DNA of 64,000 nucleotides from Nocardia aurantia (lineage in GTDB: Bacteria > Actinomycetota > Actinomycetes > Mycobacteriales > Mycobacteriaceae), in the NCBI RefSeq assembly GCF_009604425.1, contig NZ_WEGI01000024.1, forward strand, positions 1 to 64,000. Reading direction: 5' to 3'. Numbering within the stretch: the first letter of the stretch is position 1; the number at the start of each line of letters is the position of its first letter. Both the position numbers and the translations under genes were made by a program. This document shows positions 38,847 through 48,293 of this stretch, in pieces. The notes beneath the pieces were generated by a model. The model was not told where the DNA came from and made no database searches. It was given only the letters and a program-made list of their open reading frames with translations.

Positions 38847-39767
38847 TTACACCAGTTCGTTGTGGCGACTGGTGACCTCCTGGAACAGGGCGGTACGGAC
38901 GGCAGTGAACGCTGGTCGCGAAAGAACATCACGACGGGCCGCGAGAGTGAATTGCAACCGTGAGCGATCGGCAATTTCGGTGATCTCCTCGAGTTCTGGC
39001 GCGCGCAGCGCCATGAACTTGGGGATCAAGCCGATTCCCGCACCGCGTGCGGCGGCTTCGAGTTGGGCGAAGATGTTTGTGGTCGTGAACTGGGCGTCGA
39101 TTCCCGGAGCGTACTGACTCAGATCAAGGTCGCCGACCTGGAGCAGGGAATCGACGTAGAAGATCAGCGTGTGGTGGCGAAGGTCGTCCGTCGAGGCCGG
39201 TCGTCCGTGCCGCCGCAGGTAATCGGCGGTGGCGTAGAAGGACAGCCGGTACTCGGCCAGCGTCTCGGTGAAAAGTCGTCTGGTCACCGGTACTCCGACA
39301 GCGATCGCGAGGTCGAAGCCCGACTGGTGCAGGTTGAGCTGGCGGGTGGCGGTCACCATCTCCACATTCAGCTCCGGATGGTGGCGGCGGAGACGTGCCA
39401 GTGCAGGAACAGCGAATACCGCTGAGAATCCGTCGGGGACGGTGAGGCGGAAATTGCCCCTGATCGCGTCCTCCGGGTCACCCTCGACCGCACGGGCGAC
39501 ACCCTCCAGGGCCGCTTCGATCGGCCGCGCCTCGGCCGCGATCGTGCGCCCGAAGTCGGTCAGCTCCCATCCGTCCGCGGCCCGCTTGAGAACGCTCGAA
39601 CCCAGGGTTTTTTCCAACGCCCGCAGCCGGCGCGACACGGTGCTCGTGTCCACGCCCAAGTGGTCTGCTGCGGCTCCGAGGCGGCCGAGATTCGCCACCG
39701 CCAGGAAGTAGCGGAGGTCATCGGTGCGCAGCTGACGCAGCAATTTGGACGCGTTCAGGACCGCCAT
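38847..39767 (-). CDS. LysR-family regulator
   Basis: 306 residues with an N-terminal helix-turn-helix (LRYFLAVANLGRLGAAADHL, DTSTVSRRLRALEKTLG). It is a paralogue of the LysR at 12691 and convergent with the dehydrogenase/YciI pair. Each of these two LysR genes lies beside a member of the 3-hydroxyisobutyrate dehydrogenase family, so it may regulate 37552-38799, although it is not in the divergent position typical of LysR. Confidence 0.85.
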   Translation of the reverse strand: MAVLNASKLLRQLRTDDLRYFLAVANLGRLGAAADHLGVDTSTVSRRLRALEKTLGSSVLKRAADGWELTDFGRTIAAEARPIEAALEGVARAVEGDPEDAIRGNFRLTVPDGFSAVFAVPALARLRRHHPELNVEMVTATRQLNLHQSGFDLAIAVGVPVTRRLFTETLAEYRLSFYATADYLRRHGRPASTDDLRHHTLIFYVDSLLQVGDLDLSQYAPGIDAQFTTTNIFAQLEAAARGAGIGLIPKFMALRAPELEEITEIADRSRLQFTLAARRDVLSRPAFTAVRTALFQEVTSRHNELV

Positions 39768-39881
39768 CCTTATTGTGGATTCAGGACTGGAGCTGACTAT
39801 GCTCGATTGTGCATGGACTCGAATCCGGGCAGGGCACAGGGTGCCTGGAGGCAGTGAGCGGACCTGACGGCCTTGAACTGT

Positions 39882-40688
39882 TCATCGGGTGGAGACCGGG
39901 CGCCACCGGAGCAGACCATCACCGTCTCGGACGATGCGACCGGCGCGGTTGTCGGGGAAGTGGGCTCCGAACGCGAGCGCCCCGCTGCGCTCCAACTCCT
40001 CGGCGAGCTGATGTCGGGCGCGGGCTGCTTCGACACGGTCCTCGTCGAGTTGACTTGTCCAACCGCTCTCGATGAGCAGGAGCGGGTGGTGTGCGGTGTC
40101 CCCGAGCAGGATGACCGATCCGTGGGATGTCTCGACGTCGACCACACAGTTGCCCGGGGTGTGACCGGCCATCCGGCGCAGGACGACCGAGTCCGCGATC
40201 TCGGTGCGTTCGCCGTCGGCGAGCACGGCCGTGTCCGACACCGTGCTGATGACCTCCGATACGCCTGCGGCCCCTCCACCGGTCGGTGCGTCGGTGCGGA
40301 CCCAATCCCAATCGGCACGATGGAAATGATGGCGGGCGTGCGAGAAAACGGGTTCGCCCCGCCGCGCGACCCAGCCCACATGGTCGATGTGCAGGTGGGT
40401 CAAGACGACGTCGGTGATGTCGTCGGGGGAGAAGCCGAGCCCCGCGAGGGTATCGAGCAGTTTCCCGCTCGACTCGATCCCGGCGGGGGCCTCGGGGCCC
40501 AGGCCGGCGTCGACGAGGATGGTCCGGTCCGATGAACGGAGCAGGAAGCCACCCATCGGCATCACCCACCCGCCCTCGAACGCCGAGGTCTGCCAGTCCT
40601 CGGCTGCCGAGGCCGGCGGTGCGAACAGCGCGCCCGGCTCGACGCGGGCCTCGGCGTCGATGACAGGGTCGATGCGAGTGACGGACAC
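39882..40688 (-). CDS. MBL-fold metallo-hydrolase
   Basis: 268 residues. The metal site is THLHIDHVGW, with later ligands in AGHTPGNCV (His) and LLGDTAHHP (Asp). RTILVDAGLGPEAP is the usual first strand. The set resembles lactonases of the quorum-quenching AttM/AiiA branch, though thioester hydrolysis is also possible. It stands alone between LysR and the secreted-protein gene. No signal peptide. Confidence 0.8.
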   Translation of the reverse strand: MSVTRIDPVIDAEARVEPGALFAPPASAAEDWQTSAFEGGWVMPMGGFLLRSSDRTILVDAGLGPEAPAGIESSGKLLDTLAGLGFSPDDITDVVLTHLHIDHVGWVARRGEPVFSHARHHFHRADWDWVRTDAPTGGGAAGVSEVISTVSDTAVLADGERTEIADSVVLRRMAGHTPGNCVVDVETSHGSVILLGDTAHHPLLLIESGWTSQLDEDRVEAARARHQLAEELERSGALAFGAHFPDNRAGRIVRDGDGLLRWRPVSTR

Positions 40689-40780
40689 GGATTTCTCCCT
40701 GGGTTAGTTAGGTGGTCAGCTGGGCACTGCCGAACCGAACGGTGCGCCTACTGGCACACCGTTACATCTTCACTTGCCGA

Positions 40781-40827
40781 AGCCCCGGAGATTCGTGATC
40801 ATTGCGAATGACTCGAATCTCCGGGCT
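40781..40827 (-). terminator. Terminator of the secreted-protein gene
   Basis: CCCGGAGATTCG pairs with CGAATCTCCGGG around a loop of about 18 nt, roughly 140 nt beyond the stop of the minus-strand gene at 40964 and upstream of the metallo-hydrolase start. Confidence 0.6.
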
Positions 40828-40963
40828 CCTGACCATTCTCGTCCGCGGTACTTTCGTGGCCACGCTTCCCCGGGCTCAGGGCCGGGCGGGATCAGCGCGG
40901 AAAGTGGACCCGAAGAGGTCCGGCTTTTCCGGGACCGCTCGCGAGATCTGGGAATGGTACTGA

Positions 40964-41713
40964 TCAGTGTGCGGGCTGAGGATCCGCGGGCGGCACGATG
41001 GGCGCGTTGATCGTCTGGAAATACTGGAACAAAGCAGCGACCGCTATCGGGCCACCGACCAGCAACGTTCCGCCGATGGCGCCCAGAGCTCCGAACAGCA
41101 CGGCACCGCCGAGGCATGAAGCCACCGGACCCGCCCCGAGCAGCCACGCCACGGGTGCGGTCGCCGCAGCACCCACGACGAGTCCACCGACACACCCGAC
41201 GCCGGCGCCGACGATCGTCCCGAACATGCCGCTGAGCAGGGTCGCAACCGACAGTTGCTGGGTCAACGTGCCCAGTGCATCGGCCGAACGGGCATCCGGA
41301 TTCGGGTAGGAAGCAGCGATCTGCTGCACACCGTCGGCAACCTGGACGACGCCCTCGCGCGGAAGATCGGTCGCCGGCTTCGCAGCCGCCGGAGTCGTGT
41401 CGGGGGTCAGCACGACTGTCTTGTCGACCACCTCGGCCTTGATCGGGTGATCGAGGTTGTCCATGCGGTAGACCAACGGGACGCCGGCGACGGGGCTGCC
41501 CGCCGGGTCGAGGATGTCGAGACGATCGTCGTGTACCGCCAGCGAACCGAGATCGGTCGACAGCACCACGGACTTGCCCTCGATCTTGGCGGTGTAGTGG
41601 AGTGCCGTACCCCCGGCCGCGCTTGCCGGGGGTTCCGCGGAAGCGATCCCACTCCACACGCCCGTTGCCGCCAGCGCCATTGCAGCCGTTACCGCAATTT
41701 TCCGGTTTTTCAT
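40964..41713 (-). CDS. Secreted or cell-envelope protein of unknown function
   Basis: 249 residues. MKNRKIAVTAAMALAATGVW followed by SGIASA-E is a signal peptide cut at about residue 26. A small beta-rich domain follows (TAKIEGKSVVLSTDLGSLAV, YRMDNLDHPIKAEVV). The C-terminal third is a long Gly/Ala-rich hydrophobic region (GTIVGAGVGCVGGLVVGAAA) with two Cys, which could span or insert in a membrane. The pattern recalls a protein family common in Nocardia (DUF8020-like), from memory. ATG at 41713 has AAGGAAGAT upstream and is preferred to an earlier ATG. Confidence 0.7.
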   Translation of the reverse strand: MKNRKIAVTAAMALAATGVWSGIASAEPPASAAGGTALHYTAKIEGKSVVLSTDLGSLAVHDDRLDILDPAGSPVAGVPLVYRMDNLDHPIKAEVVDKTVVLTPDTTPAAAKPATDLPREGVVQVADGVQQIAASYPNPDARSADALGTLTQQLSVATLLSGMFGTIVGAGVGCVGGLVVGAAATAPVAWLLGAGPVASCLGGAVLFGALGAIGGTLLVGGPIAVAALFQYFQTINAPIVPPADPQPAH

Positions 41714-41903
41714 CTTCGATCTTCCTTCATCGGGAGAACCCATGCAGATCCGACCGGGGATCATCCGATCGGACGATCACCCGGATCCGATTGCATCCTG
41801 GTCATTTCATGCGACAACCGACCCGAAAAGTCCGGCGTCTTGATGCGGCGCATTCTGTGCGCCACGTAATCGTCCGCATCTTGTCGCTTCAGCGCGTTGC
41901 GTC

Positions 41904-41936
41904 GTAGTGATCGCGTGCATCGCACGCGATCACTAC
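41904..41936. terminator. Perfect 15-bp hairpin with 3-nt loop
   Basis: GTAGTGATCGCGTGC pairs with GCACGCGATCACTAC around a 3-nt loop. It lies in the path of the leftward promoter at 42046-42018 and upstream of the secreted-protein gene. It could be an attenuator or terminator on that leader, or a binding site in DNA form. Confidence 0.45.
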
Positions 41937-41952
41937 CGCAAGCTTGATCGCA

Positions 41953-42078
41953 GCAATAGGTATGCGAGGTGCGGATCCTCGCTGTCGACCTCCTGGCCGG
42001 TTGAGATGAACGATCGTAAAGTACATGAGATGCGCCACAGTGGCAAGGATTGATTTGACTCGATCGGAGACGTCCCGT
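41953..42078 (-). repeat. Promoter-containing direct repeat R1
   Basis: About 125 bp matching 48294-48420 at roughly 80 percent by eye. It contains the full leftward promoter-operator module. The two copies face the same way and bracket the importer and its TetR gene. Confidence 0.8.
42010..42046 (-). promoter_or_regulatory. Leftward promoter with TetR-type operator
   Basis: On the minus strand TTGCCA (42041-42046), 17 nt, TACTTT (42018-42023), ACGATCGT (42010-42017). It points at the secreted-protein gene, about 300 nt away, with the hairpin at 41904-41936 in between. Confidence 0.7.
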
Positions 42079-42186
42079 AGTGCCTGGTCGAGGCGGTGCT
42101 GTGGTGCCGCGGTGGTTCTCGTGCGCCCGGCTCCGGGTCGGTGGGGTCGGGCGAGACCTTCGCGAAGCCCAGTGCCCGGCATGCCA

Positions 42187-42200
42187 TACTTTGCGATCGT
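42187..42200 (+). promoter_or_regulatory. Operator upstream of the ABC importer
   Basis: TACTTT (42187-42192) followed by GCGATCGT (42193-42200), the regulon core with one change, pointing toward the importer. No good -35 lies 17-18 nt upstream. The first gene begins 308 nt further on; nothing else is recognisable in that leader. Confidence 0.55.
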
Positions 42201-42507
42201 TAAGTAGCCGTTCGGCTGAGCAGCGCTCGACGTATTGCCACGTCGCGCCCTGTTTGACGCGACAACTACTCGGACTCGATGGATGGCCCAGGCATTGACA
42301 ACCGGGCGACCGCGTGACTACTGTCACATGCGCCGTGTAGCGAACGCTAGCTCTCGAGCCAGTGCGACAGCCGGCGAAAGAGCGGGCGCGTCACGGCGGA
42401 ACGCGACCCAGCCGGCTCGTCCTGCCGATCATCGTTCGATGACTTTCCCGCGCCTTAAGCGCAATTCCGCTCGCCGAATCCACCGGCGTCACATCTGAGG
42501 AGCATCC

Positions 42508-43734
42508 GTGTTTTACAAACGTTTGCGTGCACGGCACGTGGCCGGGCTCGCCGCTCTCGCGGCCGCGCTCATGCTGGTCGTCACCGCCTGTTCGTCCAGC
42601 GGCGGTGGTAGCGACGCGGACTCGCCGGGAGGAACTCCCATCGTCGTCGGCGCCATGTGTTCATGCACCGCGCAGATGACCGGTGGCGCGTTCAGCCTGC
42701 AACCGCAGGTGATCCAGGCATGGGTCGATCACACCAATGCCGGGGGCGGCATCAACGGCCACCCGGTGAAAGTGATCGAGCTGGATGATGCGGGGAACCC
42801 GGCCACGGCCCTGCAGAACGCGAAGAAGCTGGTCCAGCAGTACAAGGTGCCGGCCATTCTGTTCACCGAGGTCCTTCCGAGTGCTGCTGCTTACCTCAAG
42901 TCCACGGAGACCCCGCTCATCGGGTTCGACCTCACTTTCGGGCCGTATTCGTTCCCGAGCCTTTTCACCGTCGGGGCCGACGAGTGGACGGCCAGCGTCG
43001 CGGTGGGGGACATCGCCAAGCGGGCCGGCAAGCAGAAATTCGGCTACATGTACTGCAATCCAGGGTGCGAGCAGCCGCACGCAATGGCGAAGGCAAGCGC
43101 CGAGAAGTTGGGTATCGGCTACTTCGGCGTCCCGATCTCGCTGTCCCAGCCGGACTACGTAGCGCAGTGCCTCGCGGCCAAGTCGGCGGGCGCGGACGCG
43201 CTCGAGATCGGTTCGAACGGCAACGGAGTGTCGAAGGTGGCCGGTCAATGCGCATCCCAGCAGTACAACCCGATGCTCATCGGCGGTGCCTTCGTCGCCA
43301 CGAAGAAGGTCCTGAACGACCCGGTCCTGAACGGCGAGAAGTTGTGGAGCTCTTACGCGAACTACCAGGGGGATTCGACGCCTCCCGGTGCGAAGGTCTT
43401 CTCCGACGCGATGCAGAAGTACGCCGGCGCGGCGTTCAACGACCCGGAGTTCACCCCCCAATACGAGCTCGCCTGGGCTGCCGGCCAGATGTTCAAGGCC
43501 GCTGCTGAGGCCGGGAAGATCAAGCCCGGCGCGACGGCCGACGACATGCGGCGCGGTCTGTATGCCCTGAAGAACGAGACTCTCGGCGGGCTCATCGCGC
43601 CCACTACCTACGAGCCCGGCAAGTTCTTCCGGACGCCGTGCTACTACGAGTTCACCATCGACAGCGGCAAATTGACCGGCGGCGACAAGCCGAACTGTGT
43701 CGATCAGTCGGTGCTCGACGCGATCACCGGTTAG
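42508..43734 (+). CDS. ABC importer substrate-binding lipoprotein, branched-chain type
   Basis: 408 residues. A lipoprotein signal (LAAALMLVVTAC, lipid anchor at Cys28) precedes a LivJ-like periplasmic-binding fold: IVVGAMCSCTAQMTGGAF, INGHPVKVIELDDAGNPATA and YELAWAAGQMFKAAAEAG. The ligand pocket differs from true branched-chain amino acid binders; relatives in actinomycetes bind aromatic and alicyclic acids. GTG at 42508 follows GAGGAGCATCC. First gene of the importer operon and under a regulon operator, so it probably captures the catabolic substrate outside the membrane. Confidence 0.9.
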   Translation: MFYKRLRARHVAGLAALAAALMLVVTACSSSGGGSDADSPGGTPIVVGAMCSCTAQMTGGAFSLQPQVIQAWVDHTNAGGGINGHPVKVIELDDAGNPATALQNAKKLVQQYKVPAILFTEVLPSAAAYLKSTETPLIGFDLTFGPYSFPSLFTVGADEWTASVAVGDIAKRAGKQKFGYMYCNPGCEQPHAMAKASAEKLGIGYFGVPISLSQPDYVAQCLAAKSAGADALEIGSNGNGVSKVAGQCASQQYNPMLIGGAFVATKKVLNDPVLNGEKLWSSYANYQGDSTPPGAKVFSDAMQKYAGAAFNDPEFTPQYELAWAAGQMFKAAAEAGKIKPGATADDMRRGLYALKNETLGGLIAPTTYEPGKFFRTPCYYEFTIDSGKLTGGDKPNCVDQSVLDAITG

Positions 43735-43829
43735 ACCCTCGTGCGGGTCACGACCCGCACGCACCCAGGGCGTTTCTCGGCTGGGGACACTCAGCCGGGA
43801 CGCCCTGGAGATCCTCAGAAGGAAGAATC

Positions 43830-46565
43830 ATGTCGACGTTACTGCCGTTCATATTCATCGGACTGGCGACCGGGTCGGTATACGGGCTCGCCGGAGTCGG
43901 CCTCGTCCTGACCTATCGCACATCGGGCATCTTCAATTTCGGCCACGGAGCCCTGGCCACGGTGTCAGCCTACCTCTTCTACAGCACCACGGTGTTGCAC
44001 GGCTGGTCGCCGGTCTGGGCCGCCGCGGTGGCGATACTCGTCCTGGGGCCGGCCATGGGACTGGTTCTGGAACTGATCGCGCGGCGGACCCAGAGCGCCA
44101 CGCTGGCGGTGCAGGTCGCCACCACGGTGGGACTGCTGCTGATCGTGCAGGGGACCGTCCTGCTCGTGTATGGCAACAGCACCGTCAGAGAGGTGCCGGC
44201 CTACTTTCCCGCTGGCACGGTCGAGGTCTTCGGCGCGTTCCTGCAGTACACGAACCTGGTGACGTTCGCGGTGACGGCTGTGGCTGTCGTCCTGCTGAGC
44301 CTCTATCTGCGGCGTGCGCGCCGCGGGATCGCCATGCTCGCGGTCGTCGACGACCCGGAATTGCTGGCGCTGTCCGCGACCAGTCCGGTCGCGACTCGTC
44401 GCTTCGCGTGGATCATCGGAGCGACCCTCGCAGCCGGGTCGGGTGTCCTGTTCGCGCCGCTCGTGCCCCTCGAACCGACCCGGCTGACCCTGCTGGTCGT
44501 CGCGGCGTTCGGCGCCACGGCGATCGGCATGTTCCGAAGTCTCCCGATCACGTTCGCGGGCGGGCTCGCCATCGGCGTCGTCGCGGCCCTGTGCACCAAG
44601 TGGTTCACCAGCGGAGTCTTCGCCGGTTTGTCCGGCTCGATCCCGTTTCTGGTCCTGTTCGTCATCCTGATCGCGTTTCCGAAAAGGAAGTTGGTGGCGC
44701 GGTCGCAGCTGGTCCCGCGCCGACGGCCGAGTTGGCGGGCACCGGCGCGTTTCCAATTGGGTTTGGGTGGTGTCGTCCTGCTCATGCTGGTACTGGTCCC
44801 CAGCTTCGTGGGCTTCAACGTGATCTACTGGACGTCCGGGTTGGCGCTCAGCATCGTGATCTTGTCGCTGTGCCTGCTCGTCAGGATGTCCGGTCAGGTG
44901 TCTCTGTGCCAGGTGACCTTCATGGCCATCGGGGCGGCCGGGCTGTCGCATCTCACCCAGGACCAGCACTGGCCCTGGGGCTTGGCACTGCTCGTAGCGG
45001 GCCTGGTTGCCGTGCCGGTGGGCGCTGTCCTGGCGATTCCGGCCATCCGACTGGGCGGTTTGTATCTCGCGCTGGCCACTTTCGGATTCGGCGTCCTGGT
45101 GCAGAGCATGTTCTACACGCAGAACTTCTTCTTCGGTTCCTCTTCATCAGGGGTTGTGCTGAGCCGGCCGAGTGTCGCCGGGCTGCAGGACGACAAGCCG
45201 TTCTACTATCTGGTCCTGATTCTCACCGTCGCCTGTGCACTGCTGATCGTAGGGATCTCGCGTGGCCGACTCGGCCGGTTGCTCCGCGGCTTGGCTGACT
45301 CACCGGCGGCGCTGGAGACGTCGGGTGCGACGGTGAACATCACCCGCGTGCTCGTGTTCTGCCTGTCCGCTTTCCTCGCTGCCATCGGCGGTGCGCTGTG
45401 GAGCGCCAATCTCGGCAGCGCGTCGATCGGGGACTTTCCGCCGCTGCAGTCGCTCCAGTACTTCGCGCTGGTCATCGTCTTGGTCGGCGGAGCGCCGTGG
45501 GACGGACTCGTCGGCGGCATTCCGTTGGCCGTCATCCCCGCCTATTTCCCGTCCGACTCGGTGTCCTACGTCCTCACCCTCATTTTCGGCATCGGCGCCG
45601 TGCTCTACGGCCTGACCGCGACGAACGACGTCGACTACTCGAAATTGCAAGGCGTGATCGACCGGCTCGCCCGCCGGAAACCGCGGGTCCAGGCGTCGGT
45701 TGACGAGGCCGAGCGCAGCGAGCTACTCACCCAGCTGCGGGCCGCGGACGGCGTGTTCCGCGCGCGGAACCTCCGAGTCACCTATGGCGGTGTGGTCGCC
45801 GTCGACGGTGTCCACCTCGAGGTTCCCACCGGCCGTATCACTGGACTGATCGGTCCGAACGGCGCCGGCAAGACCACGATCTTCAACGCGTGCTCAGGAT
45901 TGATCCGCGCAGCAGCGGGCGACCTGACGATGGACGACCGTGATCTGTCCCGTCTGAGCGTTGCCGGCCGCGCTCGCCACGGCCTCGGCCGGACGTTCCA
46001 GCGGATGCAGTTGTTCGACTCGCTGACCGTCGCCGAGAACGTCGCGTTCGGGGCGGAAGCCGCGATGGCCGGTGCCGCCCCGCTGCGGCACATCTTCGGT
46101 CAGCCCGGCGAGCGCCGGCGCGTGGAAGTCGCCACCGAACATGCCCTGGAACTCTGCGGACTGGAGGAGTTCCGCTCGACCCACGTTGCCTCGCTGTCGA
46201 CCGGCCAGCGGCGTCTGGTGGAGTTGGCCAGATGCCTCGCCGGAGAACACCGCATCCTGCTGCTCGACGAACCGTCGTCCGGACTGGACCAAACCGAGAC
46301 CAGGCATTTCGCCGAGATCCTGCGCCGTGTCGTCGACGAACGCAACATCGGGATCCTGCTGGTAGAACACGACATGTCCTTGGTGCTGTCCGTCTGCCAC
46401 AAGATCTACGTCATCGACTTCGGCAAACCCATCTTCGAGGGAACGCCGCGCGAAATATCGACCTCCCCGGTCGTCCGTTCGGTGTACCTCGGTGAGTCCG
46501 ACTCGCACCCGCACCTGGACGACAGCGCTGCCCTCGTCCAATCCGGATCAGGAGAGCTGGCATGA
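43830..46565 (+). CDS. Fused ABC importer: LivH + LivM permeases + LivG ATPase
   Basis: A 911-residue protein. Residues 1 to about 290 are a LivH-like permease (GLATGSVYGLAGVGLVLTYR, IFNFGHGAL). About 320-610 are a LivM-like permease (VRMSGQVSLCQVTFMAIGAA, GGLYLALATFGFGVLVQSMF). About 660-911 are a LivG-type ATPase with Walker A GPNGAGKTT, a variant signature LSTGQRRLVELAR and Walker B ILLLDEPSSGLD. ATG at 43830 follows AGAAGGAAG; the longer frame reads into the previous gene. With the binding protein and LivF it makes a complete importer in which a single chain supplies both permeases and one ATPase. Confidence 0.92.
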   Translation: MSTLLPFIFIGLATGSVYGLAGVGLVLTYRTSGIFNFGHGALATVSAYLFYSTTVLHGWSPVWAAAVAILVLGPAMGLVLELIARRTQSATLAVQVATTVGLLLIVQGTVLLVYGNSTVREVPAYFPAGTVEVFGAFLQYTNLVTFAVTAVAVVLLSLYLRRARRGIAMLAVVDDPELLALSATSPVATRRFAWIIGATLAAGSGVLFAPLVPLEPTRLTLLVVAAFGATAIGMFRSLPITFAGGLAIGVVAALCTKWFTSGVFAGLSGSIPFLVLFVILIAFPKRKLVARSQLVPRRRPSWRAPARFQLGLGGVVLLMLVLVPSFVGFNVIYWTSGLALSIVILSLCLLVRMSGQVSLCQVTFMAIGAAGLSHLTQDQHWPWGLALLVAGLVAVPVGAVLAIPAIRLGGLYLALATFGFGVLVQSMFYTQNFFFGSSSSGVVLSRPSVAGLQDDKPFYYLVLILTVACALLIVGISRGRLGRLLRGLADSPAALETSGATVNITRVLVFCLSAFLAAIGGALWSANLGSASIGDFPPLQSLQYFALVIVLVGGAPWDGLVGGIPLAVIPAYFPSDSVSYVLTLIFGIGAVLYGLTATNDVDYSKLQGVIDRLARRKPRVQASVDEAERSELLTQLRAADGVFRARNLRVTYGGVVAVDGVHLEVPTGRITGLIGPNGAGKTTIFNACSGLIRAAAGDLTMDDRDLSRLSVAGRARHGLGRTFQRMQLFDSLTVAENVAFGAEAAMAGAAPLRHIFGQPGERRRVEVATEHALELCGLEEFRSTHVASLSTGQRRLVELARCLAGEHRILLLDEPSSGLDQTETRHFAEILRRVVDERNIGILLVEHDMSLVLSVCHKIYVIDFGKPIFEGTPREISTSPVVRSVYLGESDSHPHLDDSAALVQSGSGELA

Positions 46566-47290
46566 CGACCTCACAGGTACGCACAAGCAACGCCCTGGAA
46601 ATCCGAAACCTCACCGGTGGCTACCGCGGCACCGAGGTGCTGCACGACATCACCATGGAAATACCCGCCGGAGCGATTACGGCTCTGCTCGGCGCGAACG
46701 GCGCGGGCAAGACCACGATGCTCCGGATGGCGAGCGGACTGCTTCGACCGACCAGCGGGTCGCTGATCTTCAACGGCCAGGACATAACCACGTTGTCACC
46801 GACGCGGCGAGCTGCGGCCGGGCTCTGCTTGATCCCCGAGGGCAAAGGCGTGTTCCCCAATCTCAGTGTGAAGGACAACCTGCGCCTGCAGATCCCACCG
46901 GGCTCGAAGTCGGCGTCCTGCGAAGAGGCGCTCGAGCTGTTTCCGGTGCTGCGCCGGCGCCTCTCCAGCCGTGCCGGCGAAATGTCCGGCGGTGAGCAGC
47001 AGATGCTCGCCCTGGCCCGCGCCCGCTTGGCGTCGCCGAGTCTGATCCTCCTGGACGAAGTCTCGATGGGACTGGCGCCTCGCATCGTCGAGCAGATCTT
47101 CGACGCGCTCAAAATCCTCTCCGAAGCAGGTGCCGCACTGCTCATGGTCGAACAGTATGTATCCCAGGCTCTTGAGATGGCCGAGTACGCATACATCCTG
47201 GACCGCGGCACGGTGAGTTTCGGCGGCAGTGCGGCTGAACTCGACGCCGATACGGTTATGCGCCGCTACCTCACGGAGGGGCACGCCTGA
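46562..47290 (+). CDS. ABC importer ATPase, LivF type
   Basis: 242 residues. Walker A GANGAGKTTM, Q-loop region LIPEGKGVFPNLSV, signature MSGGEQQMLALARA, Walker B LILLDEVSMGLAP and the switch His region VEQYVSQALEM are intact. Second ATPase of the importer; it overlaps the fused permease-ATPase gene by four bases (ATGA). A decayed near-copy of its 3' third is at 358-621. Confidence 0.93.
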   Translation: MTTSQVRTSNALEIRNLTGGYRGTEVLHDITMEIPAGAITALLGANGAGKTTMLRMASGLLRPTSGSLIFNGQDITTLSPTRRAAAGLCLIPEGKGVFPNLSVKDNLRLQIPPGSKSASCEEALELFPVLRRRLSSRAGEMSGGEQQMLALARARLASPSLILLDEVSMGLAPRIVEQIFDALKILSEAGAALLMVEQYVSQALEMAEYAYILDRGTVSFGGSAAELDADTVMRRYLTEGHA

Positions 47291-47555
47291 CGCAAGTCGT
47301 CGCCACCAACTCCATCATCGGGCAGTTTCCGGTGCTGGAGTTGGTGGCAGCGGCGCCGCGCCGGCTGCGAGGATCGCATCCGGTTTATGAAGAGCCCGAG
47401 CCTGCGCAGCGTGCCGCCCAAGGTTTCGACCAGGGACGCCCGCACATCGTCACCAGAGCGAGTCGGTGCCTTCGGCTGTCGGTTGGGTCGTGGCGTTAGG
47501 ATATAGCGGGCGCTCGTTCTTCCGCCCTCCGATGAATACTCAGAGGGAGGATCGC
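47291..47555. other. Intergenic, importer to TetR
   Basis: 265 nt. I see no hairpin, palindrome core or clear promoter, so the TetR gene may be read from the importer operon. Confidence 0.4.
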
Positions 47556-48194
47556 ATGGGTCGCGCTGAGACGACGCGAACCGGCCGACAGGCGCCGCCG
47601 GCGTGGCTGGAGCATGAGGACCTGAATTTGCCGCCGATATTAGCGGCGGCTCTGGCGGACTTTCAGCAGCACGGCTATCACGGAGCCACCGTCCGCGGAA
47701 TCGCGGGGCGGGCGGGAGCTACGATGACGTCGCTGTACTACCATTATGGCAATAAGGAAGGCATTCTGTTCGCCCTTCTAGACATCGCCATGGACGATCA
47801 AGTGTCTCATATTCACCTTGCACTCGAGGCTGCCGGTGACGACACTTTGACCAGGTTCAGGAATGCGATAACCGCTGTCGCCCTGCACGCCACCCGGCGC
47901 CACGATCTCGCGGTTTTGCACAGCGAGTTTCGTTTCTTGGGCGTTGCGATGCGCGAAAAATACGTTGCCAAGCGTGCCCTGGTCGAACAAGCACTCGAGG
48001 ACCTGCTGAAGCGCGGAATGGCGGAGGGCCTCTTCGTGAAGGGCGATTCACACTTCACCACTCGCCTATTGCTGGACATGGTCGGCGGAATCGTCGGCTG
48101 GTATCGCGAGGACGGTCCGCTCTCCGCCCAGGAGATCGCCGAGCGCTACACCCAGGCCGCAGTCCGTTTCGTGTCGAGTGGCACCGTAGGCTGA
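47556..48194 (+). CDS. TetR-family regulator of the importer (candidate regulon repressor)
   Basis: 212 residues. The DNA-binding domain (about 20-75) has ALADFQQHGYHGATVRGIAG and TSLYYHYGNKEGIL. The C-terminus (GWYREDGPLSAQEIAERYTQ) matches that of the TetR at 54869 (SWFSPDGPASAEEIVRRYQR), so the two are paralogues and may read the same or sister operators. ATG at 47556 is preferred because GAGGGAGGA precedes it; ATG at 47532 is an alternative. Ligand probably the imported compound or its CoA ester, by analogy with KstR-type repressors. Confidence 0.85.
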   Translation: MGRAETTRTGRQAPPAWLEHEDLNLPPILAAALADFQQHGYHGATVRGIAGRAGATMTSLYYHYGNKEGILFALLDIAMDDQVSHIHLALEAAGDDTLTRFRNAITAVALHATRRHDLAVLHSEFRFLGVAMREKYVAKRALVEQALEDLLKRGMAEGLFVKGDSHFTTRLLLDMVGGIVGWYREDGPLSAQEIAERYTQAAVRFVSSGTVG

Positions 48195-48293
48195 GTGCTC
48201 GTCCCGAACCGCTGCTTACATCGCAATGGAATTGCAGGCGTGCTCGATGTGGCGCCTACTGTGCGCACGTTCAAGACCGCATGCTCAATTACT

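Noticed and set aside
43638..43829. Longer N-terminus for the fused importer
   Set aside because: The extension overlaps the 3' end of the binding-protein gene in another frame; the ATG at 43830 has a good ribosome site and begins the LivH similarity.
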